The notes beneath the pieces are model-generated. The model worked only from the letters and a program-made list of their open reading frames with translations, was not told where the DNA came from and made no database searches. The position numbers and the translations under genes are program-made. 64,000 nucleotides of DNA from Monoraphidium neglectum (Eukaryota > Chlorophyta > Chlorophyceae > Sphaeropleales > Selenastraceae), in the NCBI RefSeq assembly GCF_000611645.1, contig NW_014013625.1, positions 1 to 64,000 of the forward strand, read 5' to 3'. This document shows positions 40,200-52,278 of the stretch, in pieces; position 1 is the stretch's first letter; the number at the start of each line of letters is the position of its first letter.

Positions 40200-40830
40200 T
40201 GTTCTTTAGAACATCAGCGAAAGATTACGAAGGCACATACTGCTTAATTTCAGAGACTCCGAACGCTGACGATTTCGTGGTTTCCATCGCAGACATTTAT
40301 CAGAAAGCAGTTGAGTCATCAAAAAGGGTTCATCAGAAAAAAAACAAAATTGGAGGCTTCTTCTAGTCTAAAGACCAGAGTATTTCATCTGACATTTTTG
40401 CTAGAGTGTTCCTTTGGTTGAGCTTTAAGCGCTCTCAGATTTCAAACCCGATTTAGATTAGTGTACTTTCTATGAACGCTTGGCCTTTGAACACGGAAAA
40501 AACTCTGGTAGAAACCACAAAGAAATTCACAATAGAATTATTCTTAAATTATTCTTAAACTATTCCGCCATTCTGTGCAAACAATTATAGACTTAACATT
40601 TAGGGAACCATAAGCAACGAAAAGTTTACGACGGTTCAAAGCATATTCTTATTTAGCGAATAGTGTCTCTAATGAAAAAAGAAAAAAACCTAATGCCAAT
40701 TCTAACCACTTTGACATACTTTGTAGTGTTCTTTAGAATTTGCTTAGCTTGTCTGCTTTGGTTGTCTGTTTTAATTGTCTTTCTGGGTTTTTCGTATAAT
40801 AGTGAAAGCGTCAACAAAGTTTCTTGACAT
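40200..40830 (-). rRNA. rns: SSU rRNA fragment (central to 3' domain), probable
   Basis: On the - strand, segments follow 16S rRNA in order: CATTAGAGACACT (for GGATTAGATACCCT), ACCGTCGTAAAC (CGCCGTAAACGATG), TTAAGTCTATAATTG, GCACAGAATGGCGGAATAGT then TTAAGAATAATT (GCACAAGCGGTGGAGCAUGUGGUUUAAUUC region), and GTCTGCGATGG..TCGTCAGCGTTCG (CUGCAUGGCUGUCGUCAGCUCGU). The rest is AT-rich and diverged. The 5' domain and the 3' end (decoding site) are not seen in the window. Ends approximate; by-eye alignment only. Confidence 0.5.
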
Positions 40831-41161
40831 ATTAGAATTCAGGTTCATGTTGAGAAAAAACCTTTTTCAAGAAAAGAAAATCTCGTGACAAATTAAATGA
40901 AAAGGTGATTTGTGAACAACTGGCGAGTTCTGCTTTATTGAGAGCTGCTCTGTGCAGCAAAGACCTGAGCTCGCTTTTTAGTTCTTTAGTCACACTTTGT
41001 TACTCGAGGGCCATCTTTGATGGCGAGGGCCGCCAAAGCGGCCCTGTACACGAAGGACATCCTTTATGCGCTCGAGGGCACAAAACCACCGCCTCATGAA
41101 CTTGTTCGTGAAGCCATGGCTTCATGCCCAACGGCGCATGACAGGTTCATAAAGGACAAGC
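40831..41161. repeat. short spacer, hairpins
   Basis: AT-rich, then palindromes (CATCTTTGATGG, GCCGCCAAAGCGGC, CATGAACTTGTTCGTG) up to the cob stop codon. No gene. Confidence 0.55.
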
Positions 41162-44100
41162 TTATGCCCCGACAGTTTTTGGACCTTCAGCTCCAAGATC
41201 ATCTTTGATGGACGGCTCGAAGATTCCAGCTAACCACTGATCTAGCCAAGCGGCGAAACAGAAAGCTAAAAGGAGTCCAAAGAATAATGCCGTGGCTAGT
41301 TGACCTAATGCCACAAAAGGGGGTTCCACTGGCTGATGACCCAAATAGGTCAAAAGAAGGAAATCCCCAATCAGAGCCCAAGCCAATGCTTTGTGTACTG
41401 GACGGAAAAGAGGGCTACGACTGGTTGGTTTATGTAGGTAAGGCAAAAGTGCCAGGGATACAAACACAAGCCCAATGGCCGCGACTCCCGCCAACTTGTT
41501 TGGAATGCTGCGAAGAATAGCATATACCCATACTAGGGTCAAAATGGAACTCATAGACTTAAAAGGCCATTACGGATGGCCGTTGGTTCGAGGGGGCCAA
41601 AGGCCCCCCGGCCCTCGGTCCAAGGGTCGAGGTCCTTTGGCCCTATAGATCCTAAGGCTTTTAGGCTTTAAAGGAACCAAAAGAGGCGAGGGCCCCTAAG
41701 GGGGCCCTAAGGCCAAAGGCCTTCGGGTTCCCCCACGAAGGCCTCTGACCTTAGGCCACTAAGGTGGCTAGAGGGCCCTTAGGCCCTCGACGAGGGCCGC
41801 CTTCGGCGGCTGCCTAGAAGGCCTCTGGCCTTAGGCTCGTAGAATCACTAGATTCATTGACAGAAATGTCTTTAGAACTTCCAAACTGCCCTCCAAACCG
41901 TACGTGAACCTTTCAGCTCATACGGCTTTCTAGTGTCTCAAAACGTTTCAATTGAAGTTGAAACGCCACTATCAATATGCGAGGGTTATCATAGATGACG
42001 AGCTATCAAAGATAGCTCGACATCGAGAATGTCCGAGCCATCTTTGATGGCTAGCCACTTTAGGTGGCCCTCCACAACACTTCATTGCTGGTTTCTCTAC
42101 TGAATTGATTGTGATTTTTATGTGTTTATGGTGCTAGGGCCTTTAGGGTCTAACGACCCTCTGCCCGAAGGCCACTTTAGTGGCCTTAGCCATCTTTGAT
42201 GGCCCACACACAAGTCATAGACAAAATTCAACACCAATACGTGTTCTGATATTAATACCTATATACTGATTGAACTTTTTTGATGATCTGTCCATGGTGC
42301 GGTTATTTTTGATGCTTCGAGGGCCATCAAAGAAGGCTCTCTAGGCCGTCCTTAACGGGCGGAACATGGAAGATGTTCGAGCCATCTTCGATGGCTAGCT
42401 ATCGAAGATAGCTAGATATCTTCGATGACTCACCGCTCTGGCGGCCATTGGGCCGCTTAAGCGGCGCTTTTGGTTCCTTAGGGGCCTAAGGCCAAAGGCC
42501 TTCGGGTTCCCCCTCGAGCTCTTGGGCTACTAAGGTAGCAAGGGCCTAAAGACCCTGGACCCCTTAGGGGCTCTAGAGGGCTTTGTGGCTCTAGGACCAA
42601 CTTAGTGGCCGGGGGCCCGAGGGCCTTTAGGCCCTAAGGCCCCTTTTGTTTCCTTTAGGGCCCTAAGAGCCCTCGAACCAATGACCTAAAGAACCACCTT
42701 AGTGTCCCAAGGGCTCTAAGGCCCTTCTAGTTCGAGGGCCTCTTGGTTTTCGCACTGCCTTTTTTGGCCCATGGAACTGTCACCAATTGAGCTTTAGACG
42801 TAGGGCATTCCATCAAACGTCCAAACTTTTTAAAAGCTTTGGACATAAAGCGCAGTTTATGCTTGAGTGTTAATGTGCGAGCACAACTCTTGTGCAAAAG
42901 GCGAACAGTAGAAGCAAGACTGTGGCGATTCTCTGCAAAGCTATAGTATTCTAAAAAATCCACAATGATCCTATTATAATAGCCCAGAATGTCAGAATGT
43001 GTTAGATTCTGTAAACGGGTAAGTGCTGTAGGAATCAGAACTGTACCATTAGAATTCCATTTTAAAAAACCAAGCGTCACCAGATGGTTCAAAATTTGGG
43101 TTGTGGGTGCCAACAGCTTAATTCGTCCTGTTCTAATGAAACTCTCTTTCTGTTTGTTTTTGTCCATTCTGTTGGGCCATTTTTGATTGCTTGCGAGCAA
43201 TCTTCCATTGCCCGTGGGCCATCTCGGATGGCCCAAGGTCTTGTTTTTCATTTTATGTTGAGAAAGACCCATTCTGTTCATTATGTCGTGATCAGAAAGA
43301 TTTGTTGGTTTTTGAACAGAAGAACAAATCTCAGCACCCAAGAAGATTACTGCCTTGTGACTTGGTTGAATGTTAAACGTTTTAGACTTTTCTAGTGGCA
43401 AGTGCAATTCAGTTTCCATAAATTCAAGAAGCTTGTCTTTTACTTTCATAGCTAAACTACGAGATCCATGAACAGAGACTAGGCATTCATGGGAATAACG
43501 CACATAACCAACTCGAACATTGTGAAAACCTAGACTGTCTCTTTCTGCTTTCTCTGGTAAATCTTTAAGCGGAAGTCTGTTCTTATAGATTTTTGTTTGA
43601 TGTTCAGTAATTGGGCTCAGATTTGTTGTTTTTGGTAGGTTTTGATGAAGGCCTTTGGCCCTAGGGTGGTCGGCCGCAGGCCGTCTTTGATGGTCCATCA
43701 AAGATTGTCTTTGGGCCATTGCCACTTTTGGTGGAGATGGGTCAAAACCATTGTTTAGACTGTTACAAAAAGCTTCCATGAACAAGTCTAGTGGTTGCAG
43801 ACAAATATTGTACATCAAAGGGCTAAGACCTGTTCTTTTTCCTTTCAAAGTTTCCGTAAAACTAGAAGACCCTTTGATCAAGCAACCCGGCATAAAGTTT
43901 GCTTTCAAGGCGCTCCTCAACAAAGCCAGTGTTTTTTCACACGCGATTCTTTTGGAGAAAATGTGAATCCAGAGTTCAGAGTCCCTACGCCATGTAAAAC
44001 CGTCCAAGCAATCACAGCACTCGGACAGGTCTGCTTTGATGAACCATTGTGCGCCCTGAAAACCGTACTTTACTTTTTTGAGAAGATTGCGCACACCTTG

Positions 44101-47100
44101 ATCTGGGGTTTGATTCAAATCAAAACTTTGAAAAGTCTTAGGCAATCCAAGATTGCCCCTCAAAGATGGCCCACGGTTCACGAACTTGAAAAAGAAGGGT
44201 TCACTTTCATAGACAGAGGAAAGAACAAGCTCCACTGCTTTGAGCACAACTTTGTCACGTAGAGAGATTGTTTCCAAGGTAACTTTGTCTTTTGTCTCTG
44301 TTTTGGCAACGCGTTTCTTTTTTTGGCTTGTGCGCAAGTCCATCAAAGATGGACCTCGTACCGCGGAAAACTGAAATTGGCCCGCCAGCAACTCTTTACC
44401 CATTTGTAACATGTTGATCTGGTTTTGGTTGTTCTTCTCTAAAGCGACTGTAAAAACCAAAGGTTTTTTGTATACGGTTTTAGGTTTCACAAGCTCATAG
44501 GCCAGTTTCAGTGTGTCCGGGTCTGCAATGTAATCAATCAAATTTTCTAATTTGTGGTTGTATTGAGGACCGAGGGCCGGGGGCTTTTGGCCCCCCGGCC
44601 CTAGATTGGTGGCGCTCGCATATTGATGCAATTCTAACAATCTAACCATCCCACTCTGGCTTCGCCCGGAGGGGATTATGTCAATTGTATTTTTGGTTTG
44701 AGTTTCCTGCTTTTCTTGGAGAAGTTTTTTGTTCTCTAATATAAAAGCTCGCTTGCCATAGTGCTTTCGCTCTTTAGGCAATGCCAAAGTTCCCTTGGTT
44801 TCGCCAATGTTCAGGTTAGACCCCTGCAACCGAATCATCTGGATTTGGCGAGGGTCTAGGGCCAAAGGCCCTCGGGTAAACCCCCGGGCCACCAAAAGTG
44901 GCCCGAAGGCCTCCGGCCTTAGGGCCGCTTCGGCGGCCCTCCCGGCCCTTTGGGCCATTTTAGATGGCGCAAGGGCCATTAAAGACGGACCTCGTAGCAA
45001 GATTATGCTTTTGGAGCAAAAAACAACTTCGCTCCAAGAGTTTTGTGCCAAGATCTGAGAGATGTCACATAGGTGTACTGTATTTAGAGTCTTTACACTT
45101 TCTGGAAGAGACTCATCACCTACCAAGCCTCTCACAAGAAGTAGGGCAAGGATCCATGGTATGATTGTGTGGCTGTGATTCAGGTTCATTATCTTAGCCA
45201 TACTGAACGTAACTTGCGTGCACTTTTTGCCAGAACCTTCCTGGCTTATGCCGCTTTCTTCTCCGCTTCGAAATGCAATGTTTCCAATGCCTCTCGGGAG
45301 AAGTGTTTTACAACACACAATCGGAGACACCTTATGAACTTGTTCATGAAGATACACACCTAATACGATTGTGAACACAGTGATGTTGAGCAATTCATGC
45401 CAACGAAACAAAGAGGGCTTTGGCACGCAAAAGTACCATTCAGGCACGATGTGTGCAGGGGTAGAATAAGGGTTGGCCGGAATGTTGTTGTCCGGGTGGC
45501 CAAGGGCTTCAGGATAAAAACTTACAAGCCACGCAGCCACGGCTGCCAAGACCAAGGTTGCCACTAGGTCTTTTACATAGTAATAAGGATAAAAATCCAC
45601 TAAATCGGTTTGGGATGTGATTCCCAATGGGTTGGTGGAACCGTACTGATGCAAAGCGGCCAGATGGGCAAGGCTTAGAGCGGCCAGAATAAACGGGAAC
45701 AGGTAATGAAAGCTATAAAAACGGTTCAAAGTAGGGTTGTCTACAGAGAAGCTTCCCCACAACCAACCCACAATGGATGTTCCTACCACTGGCAATGCGC
45801 TTGCCAGGCTTGTGATGACTGTTGCACCCCAAAGAGGTAGGGGTCAGAAGGATTTCCTTGGGGTTGAATGTTAGTTGTGGCCCTTAGGGCGAGGGCCGCC
45901 AAAGGCGGCTTCCTAGAGGGCCACTTAGGTGGCGAGGGCCCCTAAGGGGCCCCGGGGGGCCTCCGGCCCTCGTGAGACACCTTAGTGTCGAGGGCCTTTG
46001 GCCCTAGACTCCTAAGGGGTCGAGGGCCAAAGGCCCTCTAGGGCCACCAAAGTGGCCCTCGCGGCCGCTTAGGCGGCCCCTCGCCCTCCGCGCCATCATC
46101 CTCCAGAGGTGGTGATGGTGCAGGGTTTCTTTGGTTATTACCCTTTAGGATTTCAAACTGCCCTCAGAACCGTACGTGAATCTTTCAATTCATACGGCTC
46201 GCCAGAATGTTAAAGGTCGGTTATTAGTATTATGGTGGTGAGAATTTAAGTTGACATATGTTTGTTCAGGTCATATGAATCAATCGGGTTTCGGTTTTGT
46301 TTCATTCTTCTTGTTGTGCTTGTTGGTGACTAACTTCTTTAGCCCGGTTTAAAAGGCAATGCGTTCTTCATTAGAGAGCTTGTTATCATGTAATGCCATG
46401 TGATGGGTTCTGCATAAAGGAACCTGTTTACGGTTGATAACGGCCATTTGGGTTGCGAACCAATCCAGATGAGTACGCTTTTTAAGTTCTCGCAGTTTTC
46501 GGACGTGGTGTATTTCGACGGGGGTCGTTACACAGATTGTACAGACCTTGAAGAGATTGGATTTGGTGAATTTTTTTGTTCGGTTTTGATCGATAATTTC
46601 TTGTGGTTTGGGAGGATTAAATCGAAATACAACGTTACGTTTCAGGGTTTGGGGGATCTTTAATTGGGTCCCAGTTTTGGGGTCTCTTCAGTTTGGTCCG
46701 AATTTACTGAGGGTGATGGATATGTGTTTAAGTTTCTATTTTTTTGTTAGAGTTAATGCGCAGCCGTATTTTAGGCCTAAGATGCAGCTCCATAAATCAG
46801 AGCGATTGTTAGCGAAAGTGTAATAGTTGATGATCACGCTGATTATGGATTGGTAGTATTGTAGGATGGAAGCGTGTTCGAGGTTGATGACGCGGTTAAG
46901 GGCGGTTACTCGGATGCTGAATCTGTCTTTATCATATTTCATGAATCCTTTTTCCATTAGTGGGCGTTTTAATTTCATGGTGGGAGCTCCGAGGCTAATG
47001 TGTATAGAAATTCTTTTTTTGTGTCCGTGTACATCTGTGTTTACTGGTTTGTTTTTTTTAAGTATACGATTTAAGATGAAGGCTCCTAAGAAAATTGGCT

Positions 47101-50100
47101 TTTTGATGAAGTGCGTTAGTTTTGTTTTTTCTTCGCTAAGGTCCAGTTTAAGTTTATCAGCTAGGAAATCTTGAACTTTGTTTAGGATTTCTACCGCTAA
47201 TCGGCGGGGGTCTCCAATAGCAATCACGAAATCGTCCGCGTATCGTAGGTAGTGGAGTCTTAAATATTTGGGGTCCATATAGTCTTTAGTTGGTGTCTGT
47301 CTTAACATCGTACGTAGCACACGGCTTTGTTTAATATTGTGGCCCCATTTCTTAAGTTGATATAGAATTTTGTTGTATGTGGGGTTTGTTCTACGGTATT
47401 TTCCTTGGTCGATTTCCAATTTTAATTTCATGATGAACTCGTCCAATTTATGTAAGAAAACGTTACATAGCAAAGGGCTCAGAATGCTTCCTTGAGGTGT
47501 CCCCTCTTCGCCGGAGCTTACCCATTTTCCTAGGTCAATATATCCAGCTTTAATGGCGGATTTGATCAGTGTTAGGGTTTTTTGGCACCCAATTCTTTCG
47601 GACAGGAATTTTAAGAGAAGGTTGTGATTGATAGAATCGAAGCATTTTTTGATGTCTCCTTCAATTACCCATGTTGTTCCCTGAAATTTTTGGTGGACTA
47701 TTTGGAGGGCTGTGTGTGTTCCTTGATGCGCTCAAGACGCATCAAGCAGGGCCTTGATGCGCTCAAGACGCATCAAGCAGGGCCTTGATGCGCTCAAGAC
47801 GCATCAAGCAGGGCCTTGATGCCCTTGGAGGGGCATCAAGTATTCCCTCGACCTGGTCGAAACCCGTGGGAGCCATTTAGGAAAATTTCCTCGTAGATTT
47901 TTTCTAGTACCATTTGCAATGCCTTTTGTACGATTTTGTCTGTTTAGGGCCTAAAGGCCTTGGGCTACTAAGGTAGCCCGAAGGCCTCCGGCCTTAGGGC
48001 CGCTTTGGCGGCCCTAGAACGCTGATTCTTAAGGAGCGTTTAATGATTTTGCCGGGTTTGTTGATCCATACCCGCCTTCCTGGGCGGAATTCGTATTCTC
48101 CTCGCCTGAGCTGATTCGCGAGGTGTTTAAAGAATTGGAGATTAATTCCATCGAGGGTTTCATCACTGGACCCCTTAGTCATGTTGCCCGGGTTAGGCTT
48201 AATTAGCTCGTAGACTTGGATCAGTAGTTTGAAGTCGCTGATTTTTTGGATAAGGTCGTAGTGTCGTTTCTCGTCACTAGTTGCTTGGTCGAGGATAAAT
48301 TGCAATTTGGCGACTCCAACCTTTTTCATAAGTTCTTTGTGTTCTCTGATTTTATTTTTTGCCTTGCGAATCAACTTCGTGCCGTAAGGCAGGACTTGAG
48401 TCCGGTTGACAAAAAAGTACTTAGCCAGACCGACGGGTACAATAGTAACCTGGCTTTAGACCAAGGCACAATACACAGAAGCAATAAAAGTCATAAATTT
48501 TTGTTTTTGTTTAGGGTCTCTGTTTAGTGGATGTGTTTGCTTTCTTTTTTTTTATATATTTTTTTCACATGTCTTTTCTCGTTTTATGTTTCTTATTATT
48601 TTTTTTTATTTAATAACCTCTACTTAGACAGAACACATCGCCGCCCCTGTACCTGGTGGCTAACGGGGCCTTAGGGCCTGAGGGCCCTCGGGGGGGGACC
48701 CCGGCAGCCGCGAGGGCCACTTTGGTGGCCCTAGAGGGCCGCCAAAGGCGGCTGCCTCGCGGCCCTCGCGAGAGCCCCCTTACCTTAAGGGCTCTAGGGA
48801 CCCCTTAGGGGTCGAGGGCCTAAGGGCCCTCCGGGCCACCTTAGTGGCCCACGGGCCACCAAAGTGGCCCTAGAACCACCGGGGCTTCATGGTTGCTTGC
48901 CTTTATGTAGTTAACGATTCCTGCTTTTCTTTGGGAGCACAGGTCTTATTCTGTGCGGGTGCCGTTACTCACCATTCTCCCTAGTATTAAAGCTCCGTTC
49001 CCTGTGTGACTTTGGTTAGTTTCCAAGAAATATTTTTCTGGAAGCTCATTTGCTAGATATCTAGTTTCTCATAAATATATTTCCATGAACGAATTCTAGG
49101 GCATGTATTAGTTGATATCCAGTATCATACAAATCTTCACAGGCAGTCCCGCAGTTCCGTTATTTATGCAAAGTGTTGATTTAGGCTCCTGTAGATCTTA
49201 ACCAGCCTGCTAGGTGGCTCCTGTGCACTAATCTTCGCGGGGCTCTCCTCAGATGTCGAAAGGGAGCTCACATGCCACATAATTCCTAAGGTGAGTTATG
49301 AATTATTGCGGGGGTCTATGACGGATGACGTATTTCAGGTTTATTTTTTTCATTTATTGGCCATGTCAACTTTAGCTTGCCAGAGGTTCCATTTGCTGGA
49401 CTATAGGGGTATCTCACCACCCCCATCTCGGCTTTCAATCCCGCTTCGAATTCCATTTTAATGGCATTCTGGGATAGTGCTTTACTACAAAGTTTTTATT
49501 TTTTAAATAAAAGCTTGCGAAGATGATGTAGGTGATTTTTATTCACGGCATAAATAACAGCACTGCGGCGCACACATCTGCCCCCAGGGTAACACATAAC
49601 CAATGAAGGCGGTCAAAATCATTACTAGAAGAATAACAATTCCTAATAACCACACCAGTTCACGTGGTTGAGCGTAACTGGTGTAATAAAGACCACGAAA
49701 CAGGTGCATGTAGACTACCACAAAGAACAAGCTTGCGCCGTTGGCATGTAGATAACGTAATAGCCAACCATTGGAGAGATCACGCATAATATGCTGAACG
49801 CTGTGAAAAGCAAGATCCACGTGTGCTGCATAATGCATGGCTAGAAAAACACCTGTTGCCATTTGGTAGGGGTCAGGAGGATGTCCTTGGGGTGTCGTTT
49901 CCATGCTATGCATGGTCGAACTCATTGGGGCTAAGTCGGCCCGTAGGCTGCTTAGGGTATCCGCCCTTTAGAATTATCAAGCTGCCCTCAGAACCGTACG
50001 TGAACCTTTCAATTCATACGGCTCGCCAGAATCCTAATCTGAGGTGTATAAGTGATATGTTTTTATGTTATTTTCCTCAACTGAGACAGAACATGCCGCC

Positions 50101-51080
50101 GCCCCCTTTCCTAGTGGCGAATGGGGCCAGAGGCGAGAGCCCTCTTAAGGGCTCTAGAAGGCCGCCCAAGCGGCCTTAGAACCACCGGGGCTTCATGGCT
50201 ACTTGTCTTTCGTTGTTAGTTTTTCCTGCTCTCCTTCGGGAGCACGGGTTAACCTGTGCGGATGGAATTACTCACCATTATCCCTATTTTTATCAGAGCT
50301 CCGTTCCCTGAGAAACTTTCGTTTATTCCTTGGACATGTTCAAGGTATTGTAATTGTTTGGTAAGTAGTATCGTGTCCGTGTGTTTTTCAAGAACGTCTT
50401 CTTGATAGTTTATTAGTAAGATATCTATTATCAATCAAAAACCCTCAGGCAGTCCCATCAGTTCCGTTATGCATGCAAAATGTTGACTTAGGCTCCTGTA
50501 TATCTTTCCCATCCCGCTAGGTGGGTCCAGATTCACTTATCTTCGCGGGGCTCTCCAGTTTTACGGAAGAGGGGCCCATGTGTCTTCCAATCTCTAAGGC
50601 GAGTTATAGATTGGAGCGTGCCTTTATCACGGACGATATATTTCCAGGTTTATTTTTTTTTTTTATACATTTTTTTAGCCATATCAACTTTAGCTTGCCG
50701 GGGTTTTCTGTTTTGGAGATTTTCTCGCTCGTTCCCCCCCCTCGGCTTTCATTCCCGCTTAGGACTCCGTTATTAGGCGGCATCCCGGGAAAGCGCTTTA
50801 CTGCAAAAAGAGTTAATTTTGAGTTATTTATTTTCTTTTTTTTCTATTTTTTTGTTATTTTTTTTTCTTTTGCGAAGATTGTGCAGATGGTTATTTCTCC
50901 CACGGCATGAATAGCAGCACAGCGGCGCACTAAAACTAGGCAAAGGCCTGCTAGAACTCCCCAATTCCAGTTTCCACTTAGGTTAGATGGAGTTGGATAG
51001 GTAATCAGATGGGTTTGCACTACGGATAGAAGCGGTTGTGCCCAAAGGCTTACACGGAAAGAACGAACAGAGGCTGTCAT
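41162..51080 (-). CDS. cob: cytochrome b (four exons)
   Basis: Haem-binding core subunit of complex III. Exons: 51080-50931, 49865-49574, 45836-45429, 41532-41162; total 1221 nt, 406 residues plus TAA. Joined junctions read [33 protein letters not shown] and [18 protein letters not shown], all normal for cytochrome b. The four haem-ligand histidines are present ([40 protein letters not shown]), and PEWY of the Qo site ends exon 3. All three introns are group II and make up about 88% of the locus. Confidence 0.96.
41533..45428 (-). mobile_element. cob intron 3, group II with RT ORF
   Basis: It interrupts codon 284 in PEWYFL; boundaries follow from restoring FLWVYAILR: 5' end GCGTGCC, 3' end TTTTGACCCTAG. 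Domain V is at about 41935-41890. The unusual GCGTG start and AG end differ from the other family members; GTGCC as the start is an alternative if the Leu is not conserved. It carries a long decayed intron protein. Confidence 0.82.
42727..45428 (-). CDS. group II intron RT/maturase, catalytic site lost (cob intron 3)
   Basis: The frame continues from cob exon 3 with about 900 codons. It has a diverged RT region ([39 protein letters not shown]) and a well kept maturase X domain near the C-terminus ([34 protein letters not shown]). The active-site box YADD reads YSHE at 43498-43487, so reverse transcription is very unlikely. At least seven palindromes are read through in frame ([25 protein letters not shown] and similar). 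No HNH module. The intact frame despite lost RT suggests selection for splicing function. Confidence 0.82.
46349..48374 (-). pseudogene. group II intron protein (RT-X-HNH), disrupted (cob intron 2)
   Basis: Parts in order: RT start 48374-47994 ([15 protein letters not shown]), a palindrome insert, [15 protein letters not shown] and HGFRPGRG (47935-47855), a tandem palindrome insert at 47719-47855, then [36 protein letters not shown] with intact YADD at 47242-47231, maturase X, then in the same frame TAG (46738) and TGA (46690), and an HNH module ([28 protein letters not shown]) ending TAA at 46351. The motifs are well conserved, so inactivation looks recent. Confidence 0.85.
47719..47845 (+). 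repeat. tandem palindrome, 31-bp unit, inserted in RT gene
   Basis: Three copies of a unit starting CCTTGATGCGCTCAAGACGC and ending ATCAAGCAGGG, followed by a related copy with GATGCCCTTGGAGGGGCATC. The unit is a hairpin. It separates HGFRPGRG from HTALQ of the intron protein. Confidence 0.88.
49866..50930 (-). mobile_element. cob intron 1, group II (no ORF)
   Basis: It begins GTGCGCCGCTGTGCTGC and ends CTCCTGACCCCTAC; domain V is at about 50030-49995. No protein. Over long stretches it is almost the same as cox1 intron 1 (26161-25108), in sequence and in length (1065 and 1054 bp). Confidence 0.9.
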
Positions 51081-51600
51081 AAAAAATTAAAAGGGCGCTA
51101 GGGCCTAAAGGCCCTCTAGAGCCCCTTTGGTTCCTCTGAGGGCTTTTAGGCCCTCGAACCAACGGCCCCTAAAAAGGCCCTAAGGCCAAAGGCCTTCGGG
51201 CTCTCGGGGGACCCCTAAAAGGTCGGGGGGGACCCCTTTGGGGGTCCCTCGCTGGTTTTTGCTTTTGGCAAAGGCGCCAGAGTGTTTGTTTTGGTCTAAA
51301 GACCAAAATGTGGCTCTGACATTCATGTTAAAGTATTTTTTCTGGCAAGAATGCTAGAGTATTTCTTTTGGGTTATGGTTTCACATACAACATTTGAGAG
51401 CACTCTGAGAGTTTTGCACTGGCTTCAATTCAAAGCCAGACGCCATCAAAGGTTGTGCTTTGCTTTTTGAACAACATTAGCTGTGCTGTGTTTTTTGAAC
51501 ACTTTTGTGAGTGGTTGATTTTTGGAACACTAAAAACCGTGCTTTGTTTTTTGAGCAGTGCTCTGTTTTTTAAGCAGTGCTCTATTTTTTGAGCTGTGCT
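51081..51600. repeat. spacer between nad6 and cob
   Basis: GGCC palindromes at 51100-51260, a TTTTGGTCTAAAGACCAAAA hairpin, and repeats of TTTTTTGA(A/G)CA(G)TGCTCT at 51470-51600 next to the nad6 stop. A segment at 51340-51420 resembles 40385-40440. Confidence 0.55.
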
Positions 51601-52278
51601 CTATGTAAACGTCTTTGCTTGTGTTGATTGTTGAACTAGAGATACAACTTTTTGGTAATCCACAGACTGCTGAGCAAACACGTCGTGCAGAGGTGCGTGC
51701 ACACGTCGGGTTAGGGTTAATGCAACGGCTCCAATCATTGCTACTAAAAGTAGCAAGCTCGCTAACAAAAGCAAGTCTACATGAACTCCGTAGAGGGCCA
51801 CTCCTAATTGTGCCAGAGCAGAATGAGACATGGCAGCTGTTTGCCAAGAAGTCTCTGGAAATTCCAATCCCAAAGGACCTCCCTGAACAACTGGCCACAA
51901 TGGAGTTACCAAAGGACTGGTCTCTACTGGTTGCCAAAGAAGGCCCACAAGGGAAATCACTAGCGTTACAAACAAAAGGCCTGCCACTGGATAAGCACCG
52001 CGCTGATGAGCCATTAGCTCGGTGGCTGGAATATCCAATAGCATGACCACAAAAAGAAACATGATTGCCAGTGCTCCAATATATACTAACAAGAGCAAAA
52101 GAGCAAAGAACTCTAGACCTAACAACACCAACAGGCCGGAAGCATGCAAAAAGGTGAGGACTAGGTAGAACACAGAGTGCACGGGGTTTTTAGAGCGCAA
52201 AACAAGAGCTGCGCTCATCCAAGCCCCTGTACTCAAAAGGAAAAACATAGAGGTCATTAAGAGTCCTTTTTTGTGCAA
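51601..52278 (-). CDS. nad6: NADH dehydrogenase subunit 6
   Basis: Membrane subunit of complex I, 225 residues, no intron. Nad6 hallmarks: NPVHSVFYLVLTFLHASGLLVLLGLEFFALLLLLVYIGALAIMFLFVVMLLD split over helices 2-4 (the conserved YIGA-I-LF region), with two further helices at about residues 97-115 and 165-190. The likely start is MTSMFFLL (52257) or the first ATG at 52278. The stop is TAG. It is the first gene of the - strand block after the divergent spacer. Confidence 0.95.
   Translation of the reverse strand: MHKKGLLMTSMFFLLSTGAWMSAALVLRSKNPVHSVFYLVLTFLHASGLLVLLGLEFFALLLLLVYIGALAIMFLFVVMLLDIPATELMAHQRGAYPVAGLLFVTLVISLVGLLWQPVETSPLVTPLWPVVQGGPLGLEFPETSWQTAAMSHSALAQLGVALYGVHVDLLLLASLLLLVAMIGAVALTLTRRVHAPLHDVFAQQSVDYQKVVSLVQQSTQAKTFT

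Larger units (their letters stand above)
45837..49573 (-). mobile_element. cob intron 2, group II with broken RT ORF
   Basis: It begins GTGCGCCGCAGTGCTG and ends CCTTCTGACCCCTAC. Domain V is at about 46205-46165. It is of the common family and close to cob intron 1 in its first 500 bases (the 49000-49560 and 50400-50920 stretches are similar). It encodes the most complete member of the family's protein, now interrupted. Confidence 0.9.
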
